Below, one piece after another: positions 55,525 through 64,000 of a DNA stretch of 64,000 nucleotides (positions are counted from its first letter, which is position 1; each line of letters begins with the position of its first letter). Source of the stretch: Clostridium ihumii AP5 (GTDB taxonomy: Bacteria > Bacillota > Clostridia > Clostridiales > Clostridiaceae). Below the pieces are notes generated by a model. That model was not told the DNA's origin, searched no databases, and saw only the letters and a list, made by a program, of their open reading frames with translations. The translations under genes and the position numbers were made by a program. Location of the stretch: contig NZ_CCAT010000083.1 in the NCBI RefSeq assembly GCF_000612845.1, positions 363,594 through 427,593 of the forward strand, read 5' to 3'.

Positions 55525-56085
55525 GTTACATTGATACCTATAGTTATCGTAATAAATCATATATTGGTTAATTTTTTTAAAAACTTTTCTAAAATTTATG
55601 TGTACATTTATCTTTAAAATGTGGGAAAAATAAATTTAGAGGATATTATATAAATAGTTGTGACTGCTACACATTGATTAGTTTAACACATCTTTATATA
55701 AGTTATTAGAAAATAAGGTCAATATAATCAAGACTATGATATGAATGAAACAAGTGACTTAATTAATTTTATATTTTATTATTTTTTACTTATATAGTAT
55801 ATTAATTGTATATTTAACTTTATGTTGCTATACAAATTGTACGCTAATATTTGATTTGTATAAGCATCTTTAATTGATTGAGTAATAAATGGATTTTGAA
55901 AATAAATGAAATAACTTTCAAGTATATTAAAGAAAAAATATATAAAGTATTATTAATGTTATTATAAGAAATGTATATTTTAAACTTTTACTTGAGCCAA
56001 ACAGAATTTAAATTTTAACAACCATATGTTATAATAAAAGAAGATTGAAAATAGTTTTACAATTTATTTTTAGGGGATGATTTTA
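55525..56085. other. Intergenic region, promoter of orphan iscU only
   Basis: This is about 560 bases of AT-rich DNA without an ORF. A TATAAT at about 56030 is the likely -10 of the orphan iscU gene; the -35 is weak. I see no repeat, attachment site or structured RNA. Confidence 0.5.
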
Positions 56086-56493
56086 ATGGAATATAGCGAT
56101 AAAGTATTAGAACATTTTTATGCTCCAAGAAATGTAGGAACAATGCCAGATGCAGATGCCATAGGTGAAGCAGGAGATGCTAATTGTGGTGATATTATGA
56201 AGATTTACATAAAAGTAAAAGAAAACGTTATAGATAAAGTAAAATTTATGACTTTTGGATGTGGCTCAGCAATAGCGTCCTCTAGTATAGCTACAGAACT
56301 AATTAAAGGAAAAACATTAGAGGAAGCATGGAGTTTAACTAATAAATCAGTAATTGAAGCATTGGATGGACTACCAGCTGAAAAAATTCATTGCTCAGTA
56401 CTTGCAGAACAAACGATACATAAAGCTATAAATAATTATAGAGAAAAAAATGGTTTTGAAAAATGGAAAGACAAATGGGAGAATGACAATTAA
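56086..56493 (+). CDS. Second IscU/NifU-type Fe-S scaffold, orphan
   Basis: This 135-residue protein aligns without gaps over its first 125 residues to the IscU at 48377, about two-thirds identical by eye, and keeps Cys34, Cys59 and Cys103. No cysteine desulfurase is adjacent. ATG at 56086 follows TAGGGGATG. It may supply clusters under different conditions or to a specific client, or share IscS. A terminator follows directly. Confidence 0.9.
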   Translation: MEYSDKVLEHFYAPRNVGTMPDADAIGEAGDANCGDIMKIYIKVKENVIDKVKFMTFGCGSAIASSSIATELIKGKTLEEAWSLTNKSVIEALDGLPAEKIHCSVLAEQTIHKAINNYREKNGFEKWKDKWENDN

Positions 56494-56522
56494 GAATTCA
56501 TGTTAAATCATGAATTCTTTTT
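56492..56522 (+). terminator. Terminator after orphan iscU
   Basis: AAGAATTCATG pairs with CATGAATTCTT around TTAAAT, followed by TTTT. Confidence 0.88.
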
Positions 56523-56552
56523 AAATATAAAAATATATTTTGAGGTGGTTAG

Positions 56553-58544
56553 TTGAAAAATAGGGTTATAGTATTGGTCGGATTCATTTACTCAATTTTA
56601 ATAGGTATAATTCTATTAAATATATATTCTAAATATGCTTATGATATAAATTTTATTGAGTATATAGAGAAATCGAGAAAGATAACTTATGAAGAAAAAA
56701 ATTGGTTAAATGAAAATAAAAATATAATATATATATCAGATCAAAATTCATATCCATTAGCATTTAAAAGTCAAGAAGGACAGTATAAAGGAGTTTTAGT
56801 AGATTTTATGAATGCATTATCTATAGAAATAGGTAAAGATATTATATTTGAAGTTAACGATGGGTGGCAAAATTATATAAATAAAAGTAGTGTTGATGAA
56901 ATAAAATGCTTTGGATTAATTCCATCAAAAGAAAGAGAAGAATACTTTGTGTTTTCAGATCCTATTTATATTATAAGAGGAAATATTGTAAAGCCTAAAA
57001 GGTTAAGGAGGATAAAAAGTTATAAGGATTTAAAAGGATATAAAGTAGCAGTTCCCAAAAGTAATTATGCTGTAGAATTCTTAAAAGAAAATTTAAATGA
57101 AGTAGAATTTGTTTTTACTAAAGACTTAGAAGATACTATAAATGCACTAGAAGAAGGAAGAGCAGATGTGGCTATTGGGGACGAACCAGTATTGAAATAT
57201 TATATGGAAAATAAAGGCATGAATAAAAAATATGAATTTCTTAAAGAATGTGTGTATAAAAAGCCTGTAGTAATTTCAATACCAAAACAAAAGAGAGAGT
57301 TACTGAATATTATAAATAAGGGTATATTTTCATTAAGAAAAAATGATATGTTTAAAAGTGTAAAAACAAAATGGTATAGTGAAGATTTGGCTTTGTTAGA
57401 TGAAAATAAAAATGATAACATGGTTAGATTTGTGTTTATATTTATTTATGCTTTATTTATTATGATATATATTTTTTTTACTTTAAATTATACATTAAAA
57501 AAGCAAATAAAGATAAAAACTAAGGAGTTATCAGATAGTAGAAATTCTTTAAGAAATACATTAGATAGTATAACTGATGTAGTTATTGTACTAGATAAAA
57601 ATAATGATATATTACATGCAAATAGAGCTTTTAATAAATTTATAGAAAATAATAATGTGGATTTAAACGTAAATCAATGGATATTTAAAGATATAATAAA
57701 TAATACATTCAAAGAAAAGGCTGAAAATTCTAAAGAATACTTTTTGAAAGAAAAAATATTAAAAATAAATACATTTCCTTTTGATGATAGTGATAATATT
57801 TTAGAAAGTATAGTAATTGTAATTAAGGATATAACAAAGGAGAAAGTAGCTGAAAGAGAAATTATTCAGGATAATAAAATGATTGCAATAGGACAATTAG
57901 CATCTGGAGTAGCACATGAAATAAGAAATCCATTGGGAATAATAAGAAATTATTGTTATCTTCTAAAAAGCAGTATTCAAGATGAGGAGAGTTTAGAATT
58001 TATAGGTGCTATAGAAAATAATATAGAAAGAGCTAGCAAAATAATATCTAATTTACTTAATTTTGCACGAATATCTACAAATGCTAAAAACAATTTAAAA
58101 ATTAAGGGTTTTTTAGAAGATATAATGTTGTTAGAAGATAAAACTTTAAGAAATAACAATATAAAAGTATCAATTGATTGTGATGATAATATAACATTTT
58201 ATATAAATGAAGAGGTATTAAGACATATATTTATCAACTTAATATCTAATTCAATTGATGCTATAAATGAAAATAAAAAAAATATATATGAGGGTGAGAT
58301 TAGAATAAGTGTTATTAAAAAAGATAAAACTTTGTCAATAGATATATCTGATAATGGATGTGGAATAGATGAAGATGATATGATAAAAATATTTAATCCT
58401 TTTTATACAACAAAGCCAATTGGGAAGGGAACAGGCCTGGGACTTTATATAACTTATAATGAAATAAAAAGAAACAATGGAAATATAAAAATAAACAGTA
58501 AAAAATGTGTTGGAACTACTTTTAAATTAGAATTCAAAAATTAA
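56553..58544 (+). CDS. NtrB-like histidine kinase with periplasmic-binding-protein sensor
   Basis: This 663-residue kinase has an N-terminal membrane helix (about 5-25), an extracellular SBP_bac_3 amino-acid-binding-type domain (about 40-275), a second helix (about 290-312), a PAS domain (about 330-430), HisKA with the phospho-acceptor in GVAHEIRNPLG, and HATPase with NLISNSIDA, DNGCGI and GKGTGLGLYI. TTG follows GAGGTGGTTAG. The NtrC-like partner is next. Because the sensor belongs to the polar amino acid-binding family, it probably senses an external amino acid imported by the NSS symporter downstream. Confidence 0.93.
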   Translation: MKNRVIVLVGFIYSILIGIILLNIYSKYAYDINFIEYIEKSRKITYEEKNWLNENKNIIYISDQNSYPLAFKSQEGQYKGVLVDFMNALSIEIGKDIIFEVNDGWQNYINKSSVDEIKCFGLIPSKEREEYFVFSDPIYIIRGNIVKPKRLRRIKSYKDLKGYKVAVPKSNYAVEFLKENLNEVEFVFTKDLEDTINALEEGRADVAIGDEPVLKYYMENKGMNKKYEFLKECVYKKPVVISIPKQKRELLNIINKGIFSLRKNDMFKSVKTKWYSEDLALLDENKNDNMVRFVFIFIYALFIMIYIFFTLNYTLKKQIKIKTKELSDSRNSLRNTLDSITDVVIVLDKNNDILHANRAFNKFIENNNVDLNVNQWIFKDIINNTFKEKAENSKEYFLKEKILKINTFPFDDSDNILESIVIVIKDITKEKVAEREIIQDNKMIAIGQLASGVAHEIRNPLGIIRNYCYLLKSSIQDEESLEFIGAIENNIERASKIISNLLNFARISTNAKNNLKIKGFLEDIMLLEDKTLRNNNIKVSIDCDDNITFYINEEVLRHIFINLISNSIDAINENKKNIYEGEIRISVIKKDKTLSIDISDNGCGIDEDDMIKIFNPFYTTKPIGKGTGLGLYITYNEIKRNNGNIKINSKKCVGTTFKLEFKN

Positions 58545-58655
58545 TAAAAGTAGAGTTGATTTACATTTGTGCAATAGAACTTACTCTTAAGTTAAAATAT
58601 TAAAATGAACTAAGAAATTTACTATATGTTAGTTATGATTGGGGGAATATGTTTT

Positions 58656-59963
58656 TTGAAAATTTTAATTGTTGATGATGAAAAAGAATATAGAATGATT
58701 TTAAAAAAAATCATAGAAAAACATGGTTATAGTGTAGATGTGGCTTGTAGTGGTGAAGAAGCAATTAAAAAGATAAAAAATGAAAAATTTAATTTAATAT
58801 TATCTGATTTGATTATGGACAAAATGAATGGGATAAAATTGTTATCTAAAGTAAAAGAAAGTGATAATGATATAGAAGTAATATTAGTAACTGGATATGG
58901 GAGTATACAAAATGCAGTTGAAGCAATGAAAAAAGGTGCTTTTTCATATTTTATAAAAGGTGATCCACCAGAAGAACTTATAAATGAAATAAAAAAAGTA
59001 GAAGAAAAATTTAAAGATGACACTGATGGTGAATTTATTCTTAAAACCAATAATAAAAAATTTTTGGAGTTATTAGAGCTTGCAAAAAATGCGGCGAAAA
59101 GTAATGTTAATATATTAATTTTAGGTGAGTCTGGTGTTGGAAAGGATGTTATAGCAAATTATATTCATAATTGTAGTGATAGGAAAGAAAGAGATTTTAT
59201 TCCTGTAAATTGTTGTGCATTTTCAGATTCACTTTTAGAGTCAGAACTTTTTGGGCATGAAAAAGGGGCTTTTACAGGAGCATTGGATAAAAGAATTGGA
59301 AGATTTGAAAGTGCTAACAATGGAACTTTGTTTTTAGATGAAATAGGAGATATATCATTAGATGTTCAAGTGAAATTATTAAGGGTTTTAGAAAAAAGAA
59401 CTGTTGAAAGAATAGGAAGTAATGAAGAAATAAATGTTGATTTTAGGCTTATATGTGCTACTAATAAAAATTTAAACAATGAAATACGAAAAGGAAACTT
59501 TAGAGAAGATTTCTTTTATAGAATTAGTACTATAGTATTAGAAATACCACCATTAAGAGAAAGAAAAGAAGATATAGAAATGCTAATTAAATTCTTTTTG
59601 AATCAATGTGAAAAAGAATTTAATAAGAATATAAAGAAAATTGATGAAAAAGTTATGAGTTTTTTAATGAATTATAATTACCCAGGAAATTTAAGAGAAA
59701 TGAAAAATATAATAAGAAGATTAGTTGTACTAACACAAAATGGAATCATAACATCAAAATATTTACCAAATGAAAGTAGTATTCTTATAGAAGATGATTA
59801 TGATGAAGTAAGACCATTAAGAGAAATACGAAGAGAATTTGAAGCTGAATATATAGAAAAAGTTCTAGGAAAATGCAAAAATAATGTATCTGAAGCTGCA
59901 AGAAGATTAGAGATAAGTAGAAGACAACTTAGTAATAAAATAAACGAATATAATATAGGATAG
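58656..59963 (+). CDS. NtrC-family sigma-54 activator
   Basis: This 435-residue regulator has a receiver (DDE at 7-9, Asp51), an AAA+ domain with Walker A GESGVGKD, the exact sigma-54 loop GAFTGA and LFLDEIGD, and a Fis-type HTH (NNVSEAARRLEISRRQLSNKINEY). TTG at 58656 makes the protein begin MKILIVDDEK and has GGGGGAAT upstream; a longer frame to an ATG at 58626 adds ten residues without a site. The -24/-12 promoter at 60184 follows, so the symporter is the probable target. Confidence 0.94.
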   Translation: MKILIVDDEKEYRMILKKIIEKHGYSVDVACSGEEAIKKIKNEKFNLILSDLIMDKMNGIKLLSKVKESDNDIEVILVTGYGSIQNAVEAMKKGAFSYFIKGDPPEELINEIKKVEEKFKDDTDGEFILKTNNKKFLELLELAKNAAKSNVNILILGESGVGKDVIANYIHNCSDRKERDFIPVNCCAFSDSLLESELFGHEKGAFTGALDKRIGRFESANNGTLFLDEIGDISLDVQVKLLRVLEKRTVERIGSNEEINVDFRLICATNKNLNNEIRKGNFREDFFYRISTIVLEIPPLRERKEDIEMLIKFFLNQCEKEFNKNIKKIDEKVMSFLMNYNYPGNLREMKNIIRRLVVLTQNGIITSKYLPNESSILIEDDYDEVRPLREIRREFEAEYIEKVLGKCKNNVSEAARRLEISRRQLSNKINEYNIG

Positions 59964-59970
59964 GAAAAAA

Positions 59971-60007
59971 ATTTCATAGTGTATAGGAAATTTTTTTCAC
60001 ACTATAC
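59971..60007 (+). promoter_or_regulatory. Candidate upstream activating site for the NtrC-like regulator
   Basis: ATAGTGTATAGG and TTTTTTCACACTATAC form an imperfect inverted repeat (half-site ATAGTGT) about 180 bp before the -24 element, a normal distance for enhancer sites. Confidence 0.45.
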
Positions 60008-60036
60008 AAAAAAAGAGGCAATTATTGCCTCTTTTT
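60008..60036 (+). terminator. Terminator after the NtrC-like gene
   Basis: AAAAAGAGGCAAT and ATTGCCTCTTTTT are exact complements with a one-base centre, followed by CTATTTT. Confidence 0.88.
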
Positions 60037-60183
60037 CTATTTTAGAATGCTTTATTAAATAATTATTAAATAAAATATGTAAAACAAAATTTAAACATTT
60101 ACATTTATATTTATTTATGTAAAATATGAATTTAAATATTAATAAGGTGTGAATATATTTATATGATAAAGCTTTTTTTCATG

Positions 60184-60200
60184 TTGGCATATCAGTTGCT
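60184..60200 (+). promoter_or_regulatory. Sigma-54 (-24/-12) promoter of the NSS symporter
   Basis: TTGGCATATCAGTTGCT matches the consensus closely: GG at 60186-60187 and GC at 60198-60199 separated by exactly ten bases, with TTGGCA and TTGC boxes. A 5' leader of about 200 nt with no recognised structure precedes the symporter start. Confidence 0.88.
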
Positions 60201-60413
60201 TATTATATAGATAAATAGATTTATAGTTAATGGCTAAGAGTGAAATTATTTCTACAATCAAAGGCTAAGGTTGAGAATACAAATTAAAACACTTTAAAAC
60301 TAGCAACATTACTGGGGTATTCTTTGTTAATAAGTTTAAACTTGAAAATAAGTTATTGTAAATAATAAAGTATACGCCTATAAATTTAAAGTTAATAGAA
60401 GGAGGGGCTATGA

Positions 60414-61760
60414 ATGGAACAAAAAAGAGAGAATTGGGGAAGTCGATTTGGATTTATAATGGCGACAGCTGGTTTTGCGATAGGACTTGGAGCAGTTTGG
60501 AGATTTCCTTATATGGTAGGTGTAAATGGGGGTGGAGCATTTTTATTAGTATATATAATAATATCAGCAATAATTGGAATTCCATTATTTATCGCTGAAA
60601 TGGGACTTGGAAGAAAGACTCAACTTAACCCTATAGATGGAATGAGAAAACTTACAAAGAAAGGGAGCATCTGGGTAGCTATAGGTTGGTTAGGAGTTGC
60701 AGCCGCAACTATAATAATGTCATACTATGTAATGCTTATAGGTTGGATGCTTGCATATTTTGTTAAAATGATAACTGGACAATTTACAGGAACAACTGCA
60801 ACTGAAATTTCAAGTATATACACAGCATTTACATCGAATCCAGGGCAAGTAGTTGTATACACATTAATTATGATAGTTATTTTAGGGGTAATAGTAAATA
60901 AAGGTTTGAAAAATGGAATAGAAAATTGCTGTAAATATTTAATGCCAGCATTATTAGTGCTTTTAATTATATTAGCAATTAGATCACTTATGTTACCTGG
61001 AGCAATGGAAGGTGTTAAATGGTATCTAAAACCAAATTTTTCAAAGATAAATGGTAAAGTAATTCTAGCTGCACTTGGACAATCTTTCTTTGCAATAGGT
61101 ATAGGATTTGCAGGATCCTTTGTTTATGGCAGTTATTTAGATAAGAACAATAGTAACTTACCAGGAGATGCAACAATAATAGTGGTAGTAAATACTATTA
61201 TTGCAGTAGTTGCTGGACTTGTTATATTTCCGGCTATATTTTCTTTTGGAATGTCACCAACAGAGGGGCCAGGGTTAACCTTTATAACTATGCCAAATTT
61301 ATTTTCTAAGATGGCAGGAGGAAGAATATTTGGTGGTGCATTTTTCTTTTTAGTTATAATTGCAGGGATAACTTCAGGAATAGGATTTTTAGAAGCAATA
61401 ACTTGCACAGTATCAGAAGTTTTTAAAATAGATAGAAAGAAGACTGTATGGAGAGTTTTGGCAGTTATATTTGTATTATCAATACCATGTATATTATCTC
61501 AAGGACCATGGAGTAATGTTGAAATAATAGGAAAAAATTTATTTGATTTAGCTGATTATATATCAGGAAGTGTATTAATGCCATTAGGAGCACTTTTAAT
61601 ATCATTATATATAGCTAAAGAGTGGAAGTTCAAAGGATATATGGATGAATGTAATGTAGGTGGAGGAAAATTTCAAATAAAAAGATGGTGGAAACCTATA
61701 GTAATTTTATTAATACCAATATCAGTATGTACAATAATGATAACAGGACTAATTCAATAA
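60414..61760 (+). CDS. Neurotransmitter:sodium symporter family amino acid transporter
   Basis: This 448-residue protein of the LeuT/NSS family imports an amino acid with sodium. The signature is GFAIGLGAVWRFPYMVGVNGGGAFLLVY in helix 1 (unwound GLGAVWRFP). About eleven membrane helices are seen, one fewer than LeuT, as in several bacterial members. The substrate cannot be read from the sequence; candidates include tyrosine, tryptophan, branched-chain amino acids and alanine. GGAGGGG precedes the ATG. It lies behind a sigma-54 promoter next to an NtrBC-like pair. Confidence 0.94.
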   Translation: MEQKRENWGSRFGFIMATAGFAIGLGAVWRFPYMVGVNGGGAFLLVYIIISAIIGIPLFIAEMGLGRKTQLNPIDGMRKLTKKGSIWVAIGWLGVAAATIIMSYYVMLIGWMLAYFVKMITGQFTGTTATEISSIYTAFTSNPGQVVVYTLIMIVILGVIVNKGLKNGIENCCKYLMPALLVLLIILAIRSLMLPGAMEGVKWYLKPNFSKINGKVILAALGQSFFAIGIGFAGSFVYGSYLDKNNSNLPGDATIIVVVNTIIAVVAGLVIFPAIFSFGMSPTEGPGLTFITMPNLFSKMAGGRIFGGAFFFLVIIAGITSGIGFLEAITCTVSEVFKIDRKKTVWRVLAVIFVLSIPCILSQGPWSNVEIIGKNLFDLADYISGSVLMPLGALLISLYIAKEWKFKGYMDECNVGGGKFQIKRWWKPIVILLIPISVCTIMITGLIQ

Positions 61761-61798
61761 ACAACACTTTAAAATATATAATTTAGAAATATGAACTG

Positions 61799-61847
61799 CA
61801 AAAAAGCTATGAATTTAGATTTATTAATTAAATTCATAGCTTTTTTG
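61799..61847 (+). terminator. Terminator after the NSS symporter
   Basis: The 19-bp arms are perfect: CAAAAAAGCTATGAATTTA and its complement ending in GCTTTTTTG. Confidence 0.9.
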
Positions 61848-61920
61848 TAGACTAAATAAACTAGGATAGGTAAATAATATATACAAAATCAAATCGCTTT
61901 TGTATATGGAGATGATGAAT

Positions 61921-62436
61921 TTGAGCAAAATTAGAGATTATATATATATGGATGTTGTTGATATTAATGGAAAGAGACTTGGATATATAAAAGATATACT
62001 TATAAATTTTCACGAAAAAAAAGTTATTGGGTTTGACATAACACCATACAAACTATTTGGGAAAAATTTCAATATTATGAAAGAAGATGTTTTATATTTT
62101 AATAAATATATGGTTGTAAAAAAGATAAGCAAAGAGAAATGCTTAAGATTTGCAGATATAAATAAAATGTATGTTATTGATAGGAATTCTAATATATTAG
62201 GTGTAGTTAAGGATTTGATTTTTGATGAAGATGAAATGAATATACAGGGAGTTATTATAGCTACAAATATTTTAAATTTATTTCTAAAAAGACAAGTTCT
62301 ATTGGCTAAAAATTTAATATTAGGAGAAAAAAACTTATTTTATATGTCTACTGAAGAAAAAATAAACTTGGAGTGCATACCAAATAAATTTTTGAGTATA
62401 GGAGAAGGTGATATATTTGAAAAAAGAAGTAAGTAA
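61921..62436 (+). CDS. PRC-barrel domain protein
   Basis: This 171-residue protein has two tandem PRC-barrel-like domains (MDVVDINGKRLGYIKDILINF and MYVIDRNSNILGVVKDLIFDE). In clostridia such a protein commonly precedes the AI-2E family transporter and alaS. TTG at 61921 follows ATGGAGATG by about nine bases; ATGs at 61906, 61912 and 61915 are possible but overlap the ribosome site. No signal or membrane segment. Role is unknown. Confidence 0.75.
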   Translation: MSKIRDYIYMDVVDINGKRLGYIKDILINFHEKKVIGFDITPYKLFGKNFNIMKEDVLYFNKYMVVKKISKEKCLRFADINKMYVIDRNSNILGVVKDLIFDEDEMNIQGVIIATNILNLFLKRQVLLAKNLILGEKNLFYMSTEEKINLECIPNKFLSIGEGDIFEKRSK

Positions 62437-63445
62437 AAAAATTATAAAGTATATAATTATAGGTTTAATAATTATATTTACAATTATATTAATAAAGAAA
62501 ATTCCTATATTTTTAGATTTATTTGGAGTTATAGTGATATCTTTTATAATTTCATATAGTTTAAGACCATATTATAAATTTTTAGTTAGAAAAGGAGTAA
62601 GTAAAAAAGTAAGTGCATTATTAGTATTATTAAGTATAGTAGTATTTATAATACTAATTTTAACTATATTAATACCTTGTATACTAAGTGAGGGCAAAAA
62701 CTTAGCAGAAATATTGAGTAACTTGGAAGGGTATTTAGGAAGTGCAAAAAACATAGATATTCCTTTTGGTGATAATGAATATGTAATTAAAGGTTTAAAT
62801 AATGTATATTATAAACTTCAGGAAATTGTAAGCCAAGGCATAGGAAACTTAGGCGAAAAAATAATATCTATAGGTGAGAATATATTAATTTTTTTAATTT
62901 CTCCAACTATGATATACTTTTTCCTTTGTGATGATGAATTAATATTAAATGGAATAGCAAAATTCATACCTAATGGTGGTAAAAGAGAGTTTAGAAAAGC
63001 AATTATACATGTTGATAAAGTATTGGAAAGATACATAATAACACAATTCGAATTATGTGGAATAATAGGGATTTTAACATTTATTTCATTGATGATACTA
63101 AGAGTTAAATTTCCATTATTATTATCTTTTATAAATGCTATGTTTAATATAATACCGTATTTTGGACCTTTTATAGGAGCAGTACCAATAGTTATACTTG
63201 CAAGTATAAAGTCAATAAAAAGTGGAATATATGTGGCAATTGTTTTAACTATAATACAACAAATAGAAGGTGATGTAATAGGACCCAAAATTATAGGAGA
63301 TAATATAAATGCACATCCATTAACAGTACTTATGCTATTACTAATAGGTGGAAACATAGGTGGAGTTTTAGGTATGATAATAATAATACCTATATGGGTT
63401 ACTGCAAAGGTTCTATATGAAGATTTAGAAGGATATCTATATTAA
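62417..63445 (+). CDS. AI-2E family transporter
   Basis: This 342-residue membrane protein has about seven or eight helices and the family block LIGGNIGGVLGMIIIIPI near the end, with NIIPYFGPFIGAVP and QQIEGDVIGPKIIG. The family (PF01594) contains autoinducer-2 exporters and sodium-proton antiporters, so the substrate is open. TTG at 62417 follows GAGAAGGTGAT and overlaps the PRC-barrel gene by 20 bases. It precedes the T-box of the next gene. Confidence 0.9.
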   Translation: MKKEVSKKIIKYIIIGLIIIFTIILIKKIPIFLDLFGVIVISFIISYSLRPYYKFLVRKGVSKKVSALLVLLSIVVFIILILTILIPCILSEGKNLAEILSNLEGYLGSAKNIDIPFGDNEYVIKGLNNVYYKLQEIVSQGIGNLGEKIISIGENILIFLISPTMIYFFLCDDELILNGIAKFIPNGGKREFRKAIIHVDKVLERYIITQFELCGIIGILTFISLMILRVKFPLLLSFINAMFNIIPYFGPFIGAVPIVILASIKSIKSGIYVAIVLTIIQQIEGDVIGPKIIGDNINAHPLTVLMLLLIGGNIGGVLGMIIIIPIWVTAKVLYEDLEGYLY

Positions 63446-63527
63446 AATACAATAATAATAAATAACTATTAGTTGATAAATGTGTAATTTAAAAGCTAAA
63501 TCTATAATTTTATATTGTGAAAAGTAG

Positions 63528-63555
63528 TTGACAAAAAAATCTTTTTTAATATAAT
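63528..63555 (+). promoter_or_regulatory. Promoter of the T-box transcript
   Basis: TTGACA at 63528-63533, a 16-bp spacer and TATAAT at 63550-63555. Transcription would start near 63562. Confidence 0.8.
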
Positions 63556-63564
63556 GAAAATATA

Positions 63565-63770
63565 AAATTTAATATTAAGTGATGATAAGAATTAGTAAAT
63601 ATATTGAGGCATTAAGAGAGGAAGTGGTTGGTGAAAACTTCTTGGGAGATATATTGAAGCTATCTTGGAGCTAACATATAATTAAGTGATATTAATATTT
63701 AGTATTAATATAATTAGGGTGGTAACGCGGAACTTTCGTCCCTTTTCTGGGAAGGAAGTTTTATTTTTTT
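63565..63770 (+). promoter_or_regulatory. T-box riboswitch, alanine-type specifier
   Basis: The T-box sequence AGGGTGGTAACGCGG is at 63716-63730 and the intrinsic terminator (AACTTTCGTCCC with GGGAAGGAAGTT, then TTATTTTTT) at 63731-63769. Stem I is present, with the GGTTGGTG-type distal region. The presumed specifier is GCT (63659-63661) within GAAGCTATC, an alanine codon. Uncharged tRNA-Ala would stabilise the antiterminator. AI-2E transporter followed by alaS is a usual clostridial order, so the controlled gene is probably alaS beyond the window edge. Confidence 0.85.
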
Positions 63771-63833
63771 ATTTAAAAATAAAATATAGAAATAAAGATT
63801 AGAGTTAAATTTTTAGAATTATAATTAACAATT

Positions 63834-63890
63834 TATATATAGGAATCCAAGTTAAAACTTTAAGTTATTCATGTTTCATTTGAGAATTTT
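63834..63890 (-). repeat. Dispersed intergenic repeat, copy 2 (inverted relative to copy 1)
   Basis: This is the inverted counterpart of bases 40-97, including GGAATCCAAGTT and TTTAAGTTATTCAT. It lies between the T-box terminator and the unseen downstream gene. Confidence 0.7.
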
Positions 63891-63920
63891 AATTTTAAGT
63901 TTTAATCTATATTTTTAAAA

Positions 63921-63955
63921 ATTGACAATGGACAATTGACGGTGGACAGTGAATG
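63921..63955 (+). repeat. Degenerate heptamer tandem repeat
   Basis: Five 7-bp units in a row: ATTGACA, ATGGACA, ATTGACG, GTGGACA, GTGAATG. It is part of the same intergenic element as the copy 2 repeat; a shorter, more decayed version may lie at the window start. It is non-coding. Confidence 0.65.
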
Positions 63956-64000
63956 TGAAAATTGGATTTCCAATTTTAAAGAATGATTTTTTATTAAATT

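Noticed and set aside
1..64000. CRISPR arrays, transposases, tRNA and rRNA genes
   Set aside because: No regularly spaced repeats, no transposase-like reading frame and no tRNA cloverleaf or rRNA segment were seen.

Overview
The window is strongly AT-rich, gene-dense chromosomal DNA from a Clostridium (sensu stricto type). Evidence: many TTG/GTG starts behind strong GGAGG-type Shine-Dalgarno sites, clostridial gene orders (ruvAB-queA-tgt-yajC-scfAB-secDF; apt-relA-dtd-hemZ-hisS-aspS-6S RNA), a SCIFF/ranthipeptide locus, and a complete anaerobic ornithine fermentation operon. I cannot fix the species from sequence alone; a proteolytic or group III-like (novyi/tetani/botulinum C-D) clostridium fits. 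There are no rRNA or tRNA genes, no CRISPR array and no transposase.

Layout. 1-6900: a patatin-like phospholipase, a small membrane protein, an OmpR-type two-component system and two tandem paralogous lipoproteins that it may control. 6900-10460 (minus strand): a PTS EIIC-like membrane protein and a GlnK/GlnL-like two-component system. 10640-20310: BofC-like protein, ruvA, ruvB, queA, tgt, yajC, a TIGR04086-type membrane protein, scfA (45-residue SCIFF peptide), scfB (its radical SAM maturase), secD, secF. 20450-31180: a truncated RecJ-like protein that has lost several catalytic residues, then apt, relA, dtd, an MBL hydrolase, hemZ, hisS, aspS, 6S RNA and a small hypothetical protein. 31217-32436 (minus): split ThrE-type threonine/serine exporter. 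32910-43725: glyA, a sigma-54 activator, a -24/-12 promoter, and ord-ortA-ortB-oraS-oraE-glmL-like-orr, which together convert L-ornithine to acetyl-CoA plus alanine. 43757-46153 (minus): a zinc phospholipase C-like protein and a SufS-like enzyme with a structured leader. 46682-49899: iscR-iscS-iscU-mnmA behind a promoter carrying a probable IscR operator.

50124-55448 is the accessory segment most likely to be undescribed: a SigY-like ECF sigma factor, a small membrane protein (candidate anti-sigma), a membrane/zinc-ribbon protein, a secreted 129-residue precursor with its own promoter, a perfect 40-nt palindrome, a permease fused to an M1-peptidase-like beta domain that lacks the catalytic domain, an ABC ATPase and a second permease. 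It reads as a secreted-peptide (bacteriocin-like) production/export/immunity cassette.

56086-63445: an orphan second iscU, an NtrB-like kinase with a periplasmic-binding-protein sensor, an NtrC-like sigma-54 activator, a -24/-12 promoter, and an NSS-family sodium/amino acid symporter that is its probable target; then a PRC-barrel protein and an AI-2E family transporter. The window closes with an alanine-type T-box leader whose gene (probably alaS) lies beyond the edge, separated from it by a dispersed repeat also present, inverted, at the window start.

Recurrent theme: two independent sigma-54 circuits for amino acid use, both with identifiable -24/-12 promoters next to their activators.
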